From Purshia tridentata (taxonomy: Eukaryota > Streptophyta > Magnoliopsida > Rosales > Rosaceae), in contig QANT01004232.1 of NCBI GenBank assembly GCA_003254885.1, positions 1 to 53,992 of the forward strand: a stretch of 53,992 nucleotides of DNA. The letters are read 5' to 3'. A program made the translations under genes and the position numbers. The notes under the pieces are model-generated. The model had not been told where the DNA came from, did no database searches, and saw only the letters and a list, made by a program, of their open reading frames with translations. Every line of letters starts with the position of its first letter. The first letter of the stretch is position 1. Of the stretch, positions 9,651-20,560 are shown in pieces.

Positions 9651-10415
9651 TCTCTCGCATCTCTCCCTCACCGTGAGAAAACCCAGCCACCAGCCAGCCC
9701 AGTTCAGGCCACTACCGGCCGACCCAACAGTCCACCATCTTCCTCAGCCGCCGGCGCCGCCCCGCAGCACCTTCCTCTAGCCGGCAGCCGCGAAAAACAG
9801 CCCAGAAACGGGCAGAACGGAGCTGTTCTTCCTCCTTCGATTTCGACCAGAATTTCTACCTAACTTCCATAAATCCTTGAAGGCTTCTCTTCCATAGGTA
9901 ATGGGCTTCCTTTCCCTTTAAATTCTGTTGAAGAATATGAGCGAATTATGGTTGAATTTTATGGGTTTTGGGAGGCCATTTCGGGTTAGGAAGAAATCCG
10001 AAAATCTTAGGTGGTTCTTGATGGGTTTGTGATGATTCTCATCCTAGGAACTTGTAAATGAGGTTTAGAACAAGAAATTTGCAAGGATTTAGAGAAATTG
10101 AGAATGGAAAATTTGGGGGGTTTATGCCCAATTCGAGTTACCCCAATTTCTGAACTTGGGGGTTGTTTTAAATTGAGTTTGGTCAATTTCCAGCCCTTAG
10201 AAAACCTTAATTTCGATCTAGATGAGTTAATTTGGGAGAAATTATAATTTTGAGTTAGAACCCGCTACTTTGGGCGACAAGAATAGAAATTCCGGATATC
10301 TAACTATCAATGCCGTATGGTAAAGCCGTTTCAGAACTCAAATGAAGCTAATTAATAGTATAGGTTATTTAGAAATGGGTCGGGTAGACAAAACCCAAAT
10401 TTAGTTGTCAAATGG

Positions 10416-12422
10416 TGACACGCCCCGACCCTCGGGCACGTGCCTAAACTGCTGAAACTAACAACTGTTTCCTGTGGGCCCTTTTTATAAAACTGTGAGC
10501 CATGAATATAAAATAATTTATTTAAATCACTGTAACTTTACAAAACAGTTCACATAAAACCAAGTGTAAAACCTTTTACATGAAAATAAAACTGTAAAAT
10601 AAGTTTTCTAAAACTGCTGTTGGTCCCACTGCCTCATCTTCTCTCCACTGCCTCCTCAGCTTGCTCAACCTGCAAAACCAAACCCTGCACCCAACCACAG
10701 GTGCACCGGGTTTACACACAAACCCGGTAAGCTCACTAGAGCTCGTATGAGTGAAATCCAACTGTAACCTCAAATTAGAAATTCAATAAAATTCTCAATT
10801 CACAATCCATCTTAAGCCTCAAAACACAATCAAGCCTCAAGTCAGAAACACAAATCTTATCCTGATCACTAAACCTCTAACCAATCAATTAACTGTGCTA
10901 AACTGTAATACTCAATTATCCTCGATTTAACCTCTAAACTGAAAATCACTTCAAAACAAACCCCCAAGATTCTTACTTGGGATCCAACTAGATCCTTCAA
11001 CTGGGATCCACTAATCCTTGAACAATAACCACTGATCCTTATTTAGAATCCAACTTAATCCTCAATTGATACCCACTGATACTCCAATCTCAAACTTAAG
11101 CCTTTAACCTCAAATAACCCTTAACACCTCGAGATCTGAAATCCTAATTTCCGCGCCCCTCCTAACTAGCAAACAACAACCAATTACACAAAGCAAACAA
11201 CGCAAGAAAATAACTTGACCAGAAAATTAACTGAACTGAATTAGATTGGTCTTAAGTTCACTCACAGTGTTCCGCACGAAAAGACTGAACTACCCTTCGT
11301 GCCGTTCGTGGCTCCTTTGCTCGGATTCCAAAATCCGGCAGCACAACGGCATCGGAAATACAAATTCCCGTGCCGAGTGTACCTGCTAAGACCAGACAAC
11401 CAACAAGCAACCAACAGAGTTCACAAACAGTTTCTTTAACAACTGAAACGGGTGGGAACCACCACACACGGTGGCTGCCCGGCCTCGACAAAACACAAGA
11501 ACGGTCCAAGAAACTCACCCACAAGCTCGGGTGGTTGTCCCGAGGCCAAAAACACTGAAAGAAGTCGCTGGAACCCCCACACGCGGCGGTACCCACGGTG
11601 GTCAAAGGGTGGTCAACCTGCCAAAAGTCAAACTCTCTAACGTCAACAACGGACAACACAAACAGGTAGAGGAGGTTGAGAGGATCCATTCTCAAACTTG
11701 GGTCGTCGGCCAAAAGTGGCCGGAAAAGGAAGAAAACTGGCCGGAAAGCCGGCGGCACACCCACACTCGATCCGCCGTCCACGGCGGTCCCACGGGTCAA
11801 TCGAACCCACCAACACGCTGGGCTCGACGAGAGGAAGAGTTCTGGGCGGTCGCTGAGCCTCGTCGTCGTCGGAAACGGTGAGATCGCCGCCGACGCCGAC
11901 TGTTCGCGATCTGGTTCTCCACTTTCCGAGCTGTTTCACGGCGAGTCGCCACCATGGAAAGGAAGAGGGAGGCGGCGCGAGCACGGCGAGCCAAAAACCA
12001 GGCCGGCCCACCGCCAGACGCGCCCCCACGCACCGGTGAAAGGCGCGGCTGAAAGTGATGTCGCGAGAGAGACGTCGGGAGGGAGGAGAGAGAAAGTGTG
12101 AAACAGTCTGGGTTTTTGGGCTTTTAAAATTACCTTTTTCAAAATTACCAATGTGTCTTTCTCTTCACACGTCCGTAACTTTCAAACCGTAGCTCTGTTT
12201 GACGCGTGCTACGTGTCTACGAACTCGTGAGGATGAGACCTTTCCAACGAACCCAAGGTCAACGCGAAAAGTCCTCCCGAACAAAAAGTCAACTTTTGCC
12301 CCCTTTTAAAAGTCAAACTTTAAAATTTGAAAAACGCCCAAAACGTTTTACTTTTCAAATAAAAACCCGAAAATCTTTTAAAAACTTTTCAAAACAACTT
12401 TTGAAAGGTGCGGGGTGTTACA
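10416..12422 (-). mobile_element. Family A solo LTR (2.01 kb) inside family C LTR
   Basis: On the minus strand it starts TGTAACACCCCGCACC (at 12422) and ends GGGGCGTGTCA (at 10416). The flanking five bases are AATGG on the left and AAAGG on the right, a target duplication with one mismatch. No PBS, internal region or PPT is attached, so it is a solo LTR left by LTR-LTR recombination. It contains all family A landmarks: ACCGGGTTT hairpin (near 10712), CGGATT hairpin, GC-rich block. Confidence 0.8.
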
Positions 12423-12567
12423 AAAGGACACTTTTTGGGTGCCGAAATGAATTTAAATAGGCTCGGCTGCGCCTAAGATTTCTGTGTATGATTAAGGGAT
12501 TAAGAAGTGGGGTGTTACCGAGTTGGAGCCGAGATGGATTAAAATTGGGTCTATGGTTGAAGTTTAG

Positions 12568-13603
12568 GAAACGTCCTCGAAATTCCCAAGGGAAAGTAAC
12601 AAGTAAAGTGACTTCTCACAGTCACCAACAAACAACACAAGCAAACAAAGGCACACAAGTCCAACTGAAAGCTCTTTCAAACTTTTTCTTTTAAAACCGA
12701 AACCCTTTTTCAAAACTGAAACCCCTTTTTCCAAAACCTTTCTGGAAAACAAAACTGAACACTGGCACAACAAGCAAACAAACACGTACGTCTTAACTGG
12801 AGAACTAGCGGAAACGAGCCTGTCGCGTTCTTCTCGTAACTGAACTCTGAAACCTTCGAGTACGACCCGCAAGGTCTTCACTGCCTTTAAGTAGCCTGCC
12901 TTGCCATAACCTTCGACAACTGCTGAATCTGTTTTTCCTGAACTTCCACCACGCTTTCGCTGCGCAACTCTGAACAACCTTTAAAACCAACGACAACTGA
13001 CAAACAAACTGGTCAAAAGTGACCCAAAACTCGAGAAAGAGCACCAAAACACAACTCCCGAACGTCTGTAAAACAACAGTCTAGGTCCCACCTAGCTACT
13101 TCCTCGGTAACTCCGCTACCTCGTAAGCTAAATCACTAGGGTGAAACCGTTAAACCCACTAAGTTCTCTTTTCTAAGCCTTAACCAAACTAACTCTGTTC
13201 TCACTGAACAACCTTACCAACTGTCAACTTCCCTTAACTAACTTCCAACTTTTCCAAGCTTGCTGAGGAGCAGGAGAGACGATGGCAGTGCGAGGGACAC
13301 GTCTGAAAATTTTCTCAAACCCTTTCATGGCTCACATCAAAACATTTTTCCTGAAAATACTTTGAAAATTCAAGTCTTTTCTCAAACTGGTTTTACTGAA
13401 ACTGTAGTTTTTCCAAACTGTTTTTCTTTCCAACTGACTTTCCTGAAACTGTAACATCACCTTTCCAGCTCCGGGCGGTGTGGGATCGCTCACTTCACCT
13501 CACCTGGTAGCTTGCCACTGCCCCGCAGCCGCCCACATCAGGGTCTTGGTCCCTGGGTCTTGCAATTCCCACACTTCCGGCCGGTCTAGCTCTGATACCA
13601 TAT
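12568..13603 (-). mobile_element. Internal region of non-autonomous element 1 (PPT end lost)
   Basis: On the minus strand it runs from the PBS beside the LTR end at 13604 to GGGAATTTCGAGGACG, where it is cut off in the run-up to the PPT. It aligns along its length with the internal region at 16959-17929. No gag, protease, RT or integrase motif is present. Frames of up to 137 residues exist, but the shared stretches fall in different frames between copies, so it is a non-coding or decayed region. The junction at 12567/12568 joins it to family C LTR sequence. Confidence 0.75.
13588..13600 (-). other. Primer-binding site (initiator Met tRNA), element 1
   Basis: Minus strand reads TGGTATCAGAGCT three bases after the LTR end (TGTCA, ATA, then the site). 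TGGTATCAGAGC is the standard complement of the 3' end of plant initiator Met tRNA and the reverse-transcription primer site of most plant gypsy and copia elements. It fixes the LTR at 13604-15619 as a 5' LTR on the minus strand. Confidence 0.9.
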
Positions 13604-15619
13604 TGACACGCCCCGACCCTCGGGCACGTGCCTAAACTGCTGAACCTGAAAACTGTTCCTCTTGGGCCCTGTTTCTGAAATTGTGAGCCATGAATAATAA
13701 AATAATTTGCTGAAATAACTGTAACTTTACAAAAGCACGTTTGTAAAAATAAGCTGTAAAACGTTTACATAAAAATCAAACTGTAAATAACTTTCAGAAA
13801 TTGCTGCTGGTCCCACTGCCTCGTCTTCTCTCCACTGCCTCCTCAGCCTGCAAGCCTGCAAAACCAAACCCTGCACCCAACCACAGGTGCACCGGGTTTG
13901 CACACCAACCCGGTAAGCTCACTAGAGCCCGTATGAGTGAAAATCTAACTGTAACCTCAAATTAACTGAATTAAAATACTCAATTCGCAATCCATCTTAA
14001 TGCCTCAAATCACAATCAAATCACAAATCACAATTCAGCAATCATAATCCTCAACTGGATCACCAATCCTCTAAGCCAATCCAAATCAGTGTCCCAATCT
14101 GTAATACCTCAATTATCCTTAATTTAACCTCTAAACTGGAATAACCTCAAAACCATCCACTAGATCCTTACTTGGGATCCAACTAGATCCTCCAACTGGG
14201 ATCCACTAATCCTCGAACAATAACCACTGATCCTTATTTAAAATCCAACTTAATCCTCAATTGATACCCACTGATACTCCAATCTCATACTTAAGCCTTT
14301 AACCTCCAATAATCCTTAACACCTCGAGATCTGCAATCCTAATTTCCGTACCCCTCTTAACTAGCAAACAACAACCAATCACACAAAGCAAACAAAGCAA
14401 GCAATTAACTGGACCAGAAGGTTAACTGAACTGAAATAACTTGATCTTAAGTTCACTCACAGTGTTCTGCACGAAAAGACTGAACTACCCCTCGTGCCCT
14501 TTGTGGCTCCTTTGCACGGATTCCAAAATCTGGCAGCACAACGGCATTGGAAACACAATTCCCGAGCCGAGCACACCTGTTAAGACCAGACAACCACCAA
14601 AATTCACAACAAGTCACAAACAACCAAAACGAGCGGGAACCACCACACATGGTGGCTGCCCGACTCTCGAAAAAGCACTCAAAAAGTTCAGAAGCTCACC
14701 CACAGGCTCGGGTGGTTGGCTCGAGGCCAAAAACTACTGAACGGTCACTGGAACCCCCACTCGCGGCGGGTCCCACGACGGTCAACGGCTAGTCAACGGC
14801 GGTCAACCTGCCAAAAGTCAAAGTCAAGTTTAGCTGAAACAAAATACACAGGCACGTAGAGGAGATTGAGGGGATCGATTCTCGAACCTGGGTCGACGGC
14901 CAAAAGTGGTCGGAAAAGGAAGAAAAACGGCCGGGAAGCCGCCGGCCTGCTCAACGCCGATCCGCCGTCCACGGCGGTCCAACGGTTCAATCAAACCCAC
15001 CAACAAGCTGGGCTCGACGAGGGGAGAAGATCTGGGCAGCTGGGAGGTCGCGTCGTCACCGGAAACGGCGAGATCGCCGCCGACGCCAACTGTGCACAAT
15101 TCGAATCTCCACTTTCCGAGCTAAATCACGGCGAGCCGCCACCATGGGAAGGAAGAGGAGGAGCCGGCGAGCACGGGAAGCCCAAGACCAGGTCGGCCCG
15201 CCGCCGGACGCGTCCCCACGCGCCGGCGAAAGGCGCGGCTGGGAGAGAGACTCGCGAGGAAGAGAGAAGGGTCGGGAGAGAGGAGAGAGAAAGTGAGGAT
15301 TTTTCTGGGTTTTGGGCTTTTTAAATCACCTTTTTCAAAATTACCAATGTGTCCTTCTCTTCACACGTCCATAACTTTCAAACCGTAGCTCCGTTCGACG
15401 CGTGCTACGTGTCTACGAACTCGTGAGGACGAGACCTTTCCAACGAACCCAAGTTCAACTCTAAAAGTCCTCCCGAACAAAAAGTCAACTTTTGCCCCCT
15501 TTTAAAAGTCAAACTTTAAAATTTGAAAAAACGTCAAAAACGTTTTACTTTCCAAATTAAAATCCTGAAAACTTTTAAAAAGCTTTTCAAAACCACTTTG
15601 AAACGTGCGGGGTGTTACA
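13604..15619 (-). mobile_element. 5' LTR of non-autonomous element 1 (2.02 kb)
   Basis: Complete family A short-form LTR: on the minus strand it starts TGTAACACCCCGCACG at 15619 and ends GGGGCGTGTCA at 13604, next to a PBS. Its start abuts the interior of the 3' LTR of element 2 at 15620. It differs from the LTRs at 10416-12422 and 17930-19944 mainly in the AT-rich intron-like parts. Confidence 0.85.
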
Positions 15620-16958
15620 CTAATACTCCAATCTCATACTTAAGCCTTTAACCTCAAATAACCTTTAACACCTCGAGATCTGCAATCCTAATTTTTGTAC
15701 CCCTCTTAACTAGCAAACAACAACCAATCACACAAAGCAAACAAGGCAAGAAATTCACTTGACCAGAAAATTAACTAAACTGAATTAAATTGGTCTTAAG
15801 TTCACTCACAGTGTTCCGCACGAAAAGACTGAACTACCCTTCGTGCCCTTCGTGGCTCCTTTGCACGGATTCCAAAATCCGGCAGCACAACGGCATCGGA
15901 AATACAAATTCCCGTGCCGAGTGTACCTACTAAGACCAGACAACCAACAAGCAACCAACAGAGTTCACAAACAGTTTCTTTAACAACTGAAACGAGTGGG
16001 AACCACCACACACGGTGGCTGCCCGGCCCCGACAAAACACAAGAACGGTCCAAGAACTCACCCACAAGCTCGGGTGGTTGTCCCGAGGCCAAAAATACTG
16101 AAAGAAGTCGCTGGAACCCCCACACGCGGCGGTACCCGCGGTGGTCAAAGCTTGGTCAACCTGCCAAAAGTCAAACTCTCTAACGTCAACAACGGACAAC
16201 ACAAACAGGTAGAAGAGGTTGAGAGGATTGATTCTCAAACCTGGGTTGACGGCCAAAAGTGGGCGGAAACTGATGAGAACTGGCCGGAAAGCCAGCGGTA
16301 CACCCACACTCGATCCGCCGTCCACGGCGGTCCCACGGGTCAATCGAACCCACCAACACGCTGGGCTCGACGAGAGGAAGAGATCTAGGCGGTCACTGAG
16401 CCTCGTCGTCGCCGGAAACGGCGAGATCGCCGCCGACGCCGACTGTGCGCGATTTGGTTCTCCACTTTCCGAGCTGTTTCACGACGAGCCGCCACCATGG
16501 GAAGGAAGAGGGAGGCGGCGCGAGCACGGCGAGCCGAAGATCGGCTCCAGCCGCCGCCGGACGCGCCCCCACGCGCCGGTGAAAGGCGCGGCTGGAAGGT
16601 GTAGTCGCGAGGACGAGAGAGAACTGCGAGAGAGAGGAGAGAGAAACTGAAGATTTTCTGGGTTTTTGGGCTTTTAAAATCACGTTTTTCAAAATTACCA
16701 ATGTGTCCTTCTCTTCACACGTCCGTAACTTTCAAACCGTAGCTCCGTTTGACGCGTGCTACGTGTATACGAACTCGTGAGGACGAGACCTTTCTAACGA
16801 ACCCAAGGTCAACGCAAAAAGTCCTCCCGAACAAAAAGTCAACTTTTTGTCAAACTTTAAAATTAGAAAAACGCCCAAAACACTTTACTTTCCAAATAAA
16901 ATCCCGAAAACCTTTAAAAACTTTTCAAAACCACTCTTGAAAGGTGCGGGGTGTTACA
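15620..16958 (-). mobile_element. 3' LTR of element 2, distal third missing
   Basis: Starts on the minus strand at 16958 (TGTAACACCCCGCACC) directly after a PPT and aligns closely with its partner 5' LTR (17930-19944) until 15620, which corresponds to about 18594 there. The last 660 bp or so are absent and are replaced by the start of the element 1 LTR. If element 1 had inserted here the missing part would lie beyond 12567; it does not, so a deletion or unequal exchange is more likely. Confidence 0.8.
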
Positions 16959-17929
16959 AACTACCGCCCTTAAAAGAATTTCGTCCTCAAAATTCCCAAG
17001 GGAAAGTAACCAGTGAAGTGACTTCTCACAGTCACCAACAAACAACACAAGCAAGAAGCAAGTACAAGCAAGCAAAGGCACACAAGTCCAACTGAAAACT
17101 CTTTCAAAGTTTTTCTTTTAAAACCGAAACCCTTTTTCCAAAACTGAAACTGCTTTTCAAAGCTTTCTGAAAAACCAACTGAGCACAAACACAAACAAGC
17201 AAGCAAGCAACCCCGTAAGCCTTAACTAAAGAACTAGCGGCAACAAGCTTGTCGGGTTTTCCTTTCGTAACTGAACTTCCACTACGCTTTCGCTGCGCAA
17301 CTCTAAACAACGTTTAAAGTCAACAACAACTAACGAAAAAACTAGTCAAAAGCGACCCAAAACTCGAGAAAAAGCACCAAACACAACCCCGAACGTCCGT
17401 AAAAACAACGGTCTAGGTCCCACCTAGCTACTTCCTCGGTAACTCCGCTACCTCGTAAGCTAAGTCACTAGGGTGAAACTGTTCAACCCACTAAGTTCTC
17501 CTTTCTAAACCTTAACCAAACTAACTCTGTTCTCACTGAACCACCTTACCAACTATCAAACTTTTCTTAGCTAACTTCCAACTCTGCTGAACTTGCTGAG
17601 GAGCAGGAGAGACGATGGCAGTGCGAGGGACACATCTGAAAACTTTCTCAAACCCTGTCATGGCTCACATCAAACATTTTTCTGAAAATACTTTGGAAAT
17701 TCAAATCTTTTCTCAAACTGGTTTTACTGAAAATGGGTTTTTCCAAACTGTTTTTCTTTCCAACTGACTTTCCTCTGTAACAGCACCTTTCCAGCTCCGG
17801 GCGGTGTGGGATCGCTCACTTCACCTCACCTGGTAGTTTGCCGCTACCCCGCAGCCGCCCACATCAGGGTCTTGGTCCTTGGGTCTTGCAATCCCCACAC
17901 TTCCGGCCGGTCTAGCTCTGATACCATAT
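16959..17929 (-). mobile_element. Complete 971-bp internal region of non-autonomous element 2
   Basis: Bounded by a PBS (17914-17926) on one side and a PPT (about 16961-16990; minus strand GAGGACGAAATTC, TTTTAAGGGCGGTAG) on the other. No retroelement protein motif is seen in any frame. After the PBS comes a GC-rich leader closely matching element 1 (13451-13600 there), including a consensus 5' splice site CCAGGTGAGG (minus strand, 17824-17833; 13498-13507 in element 1). A 2-kb LTR with 1-kb non-coding interior fits a LARD-like non-autonomous element. Confidence 0.85.
17914..17926 (-). other. Primer-binding site (initiator Met tRNA), element 2
   Basis: Minus strand TGGTATCAGAGCT, three bases after the LTR end at 17930, identical to the site of element 1. 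Confidence 0.9.
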
Positions 17930-19944
17930 TGACACGCCCCGACCCTCAGGCACGTGCCTAAACTGCTGAAAACTGCCAACTGTTTCCTGTGGGCTCTTTT
18001 TCTGAAACTGTGAGCCATGAATAATAAAATAATTTACTGAAATAACTGTAACTTTACAAAAGCACGTTAATAAAAATAAGCTGTAAAACTTTTTCATAAA
18101 AATCAAGCTGTAAAATAACTTTCTGAAACTGCTGCTGGTCCCACTGCCTCGTCTTCTCTCCACTGCCTCCTCAGCTTGCTCAACCTGCAAAATCAAACCC
18201 TGCACCCAACCACAGGTGCACCGGGTTTACGCACAAACCCGGTAAGCTCACTAGAGCCCGTATGAGTGAAATCCAACTGTAAACCTCAAATTAACTGAAA
18301 TAAAATACTCAATTCGCAATCCATCTTAAGCCTCAAAACACAATCAAGCCTCAAGTCACAAACACAAATCTTATCCTGATTACCAAATCCTCTAACCAAT
18401 CAGTTCCACTGTACCAAACTGTAATACTTCAATTTATCCTCAATTCAACCACTAAACTGCAATAACCTCGAAACCATCCACGAGATCCTTACTTGAGATC
18501 CAACTAGATCCTCCAACTGGGATCCACTAATCCTCGAACAATAACCACTGATCCTTATTTAGAATCCAACTTAATCCTCAATTGATACCCACTAATACTC
18601 CAATCTCATACTTAAGCCTTTAACCTCAAATAACCTTTAACACCTCGAGATATGCAATCCTAATTTCCGTACCCCTCTTAACTAGCAAACAACAACCAAT
18701 CACACAAAGCAAACAAGGCAAGAAATTCACTTGACCAGAAAATTAACTGAACTAAATTAAATTGGTCTTAAGTTCACTCACAGTGTTCCGCACGAAAAGA
18801 CTGAACTACCCTTCGTGCCCTTCGTGGCTCCTTTACACGGATTCCAAAATCCGGCAGCACAACGGCATCGGAAATACAAATTCCCGTGCCGAGTGTACCT
18901 GCTAAGACCAGACAACCAACAAGCAACCAACAGAGTTCACAAACAGTTTCTTTAACAACTGAAACGGGCGGGAACCACCACACACGGTGGCTGCCCGGCC
19001 CCGACAAAACACAAGAACGGTCCAAGAACTCACCCACAAGCTCGGGTGGTTGTCCCGAGGCCAAAAACACTGAAAGAAGTCGCTAGAACCCCCACACGCG
19101 GCGGTACCCGCGGTGGTCAAAGGGTGGTCAACCTGCCAAAAGTCAAACTCTCTAACGTCAACAACGGACAACACAAACAGGTAGAGGAGGTTGAGAGGAT
19201 CGATTCTCAAACCTGGGTTGACGGCCAAAAGTGGCCGGAAACTGATGAAAACTGGCCAGAAAGCCGGCGGCACACCCACACTCGATCGGCTGTCCACGGC
19301 GGTCCCACGGGTCAATCGAACCCACCAACACGCTGGGCTCGACGAGAGGAAGAGATCTGGGCGGTCACTGAGCCTCGTCGTCGCCGGAAACGGTGAGATC
19401 CCCGCCGATGCCGACTGTGCGCGATTTGGTTCTCCACTTTCCGAGCTGTTTCATGGCGAGCCGCCACCATGGGAAGGAAGAGGGAGGCGGCGCGAGCACG
19501 GCGAGCCGAAGATCGGCTCCAGCCACTGCCGGACGCGCCCCCACGCGCCGGTGAAAGGCGCGGCTGGAAGGTGTAGTCGCGAGGAAGAGAGAGAACTGCG
19601 GGAGAGAGGAGAGAGAAACTGAAGATTTTCTGGGTTTTTGGGCTTTTAAAATCACCTTTTTCAAAATTACCAATGTGTCCTTCTCTTCACACGTCCGTAA
19701 CTTTCAAACCGTAGCTCCGTTTGACGTGTGCTACGTGTCTACGAACTCGTGAGGACGAGACCTTTCTAACAAACCCAAGGTCAACGCAAAAAGTCCTCCC
19801 GAACAAAAAGTCAACTTTTTGTCAAACTTTAAAAGTCAAACTTTAAAATTAGAAAAACGTCCAAAACACTTTACTTTCCAAATAAAATCCCGAAAACCTT
19901 TAAAAACTTTTCAAAACCACTCTTAAAAGGTGCGGGGTGTTACA
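17930..19944 (-). mobile_element. 5' LTR of non-autonomous element 2 (2.02 kb)
   Basis: Complete family A LTR on the minus strand, start TGTAACACCCCGCACC at 19944, end GGGGCGTGTCA at 17930, followed by PBS. Very similar to the truncated partner 3' LTR (15620-16958), for example in the GC-rich block and in the duplicated AGTCAAACTTT area near 19810-19850, where this copy carries an extra AGTCAAACTTTAAA unit. Element 2 is the most complete retrotransposon in the window. Confidence 0.85.
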
Positions 19945-20560
19945 ACCTTGTTTGTTGCTTGTGTGCTTAATTGCTAGATAAGTGGTATAGGATTGGATAC
20001 CCCGAGGTTATTGAGGTTATTTTCAGCTTAAGGGATTAATTGAGATTAATTTGATATTGCTGAGTACTGTGGTTTTGATTGGTTTGAGGATTAGTGATTT
20101 AAACTGGATTATTATTTGAGGAGGACATGTTTAATTGAGGTATATGGAATTATTCGATTGTTTATTCGATTGATGACTTGTGGATTATTTAATTTGATGT
20201 TAAAAGTTAATAATTGCTATTTGAGGAATTATTGGTTATTAAGTTTATTGTTGAGGTTATTACTGTAAGTTTTCACTCAAATGAGCTCTAGTGAGCTTAC
20301 TGGGTTTGTATTTAAACCCGATACACCATTGGTTGTGTTGCAGGGTTTTGTTTTGCAGATTAAGCAGGCTGAGGAGACAGTGGAGAGAAGACGGGGTAGT
20401 GAGACCACTTTTAAAAGAACTTGGCTTGTACAAATGTTCTTGTGAAACACAATTAATTTAAATAAATTGTTTTATGTTCATGACTCACAGTTTCAGTTCA
20501 AAAGAGATTAAAAGTTTCAGTTTTTATGTTTTTCACGTGCCTGAAGGTCAGGGCATGACA
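19945..20560 (+). mobile_element. 3' fragment of a divergent family A LTR
   Basis: Plus-strand LTR interior starting near the TTGCTAGATAAG region and ending AGGTCAGGGCATGACA at 20560. It keeps the anchor points of the LTR 3' part (GAGCTCTAGTGAGCTTAC, TTTTGCAG, the GAGGAGACAGTGGAGAGAAG exon-like block) but the hairpin near 20299 is imperfect (ACTGGGTTT / AAACCCGAT). The 5' part is lost at the junction with element 2. It directly precedes gag sequence of a Tat/Athila-like element. Confidence 0.7.

Larger units (their letters stand above)
9255..12567 (+). mobile_element. Family C LTR, split and 3'-truncated
   Basis: Begins TGTAATGACCCGACCC directly in the integrase remnant (five preceding bases TGTGG). 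The first part, 9255-10415, holds a TATA box, a long CT-rich leader and a GC-rich proline-codon-like run (9690-9840), then AT-rich sequence with AGGTAATGGG (9897) as a possible 5' splice site. A minus-strand solo LTR (10416-12422) interrupts it. The remainder, 12423-12567, ends abruptly against the internal region of a minus-strand element, so no 3' end or right-hand target duplication is present. No coding capacity. Confidence 0.7.

Noticed and set aside
11471..12101. Long plus-strand frames opposite a minus LTR
   Set aside because: They are antisense readings of the LTR GC-rich block, repeated at 14866-15324, 16219-16650 and 19191-19622.
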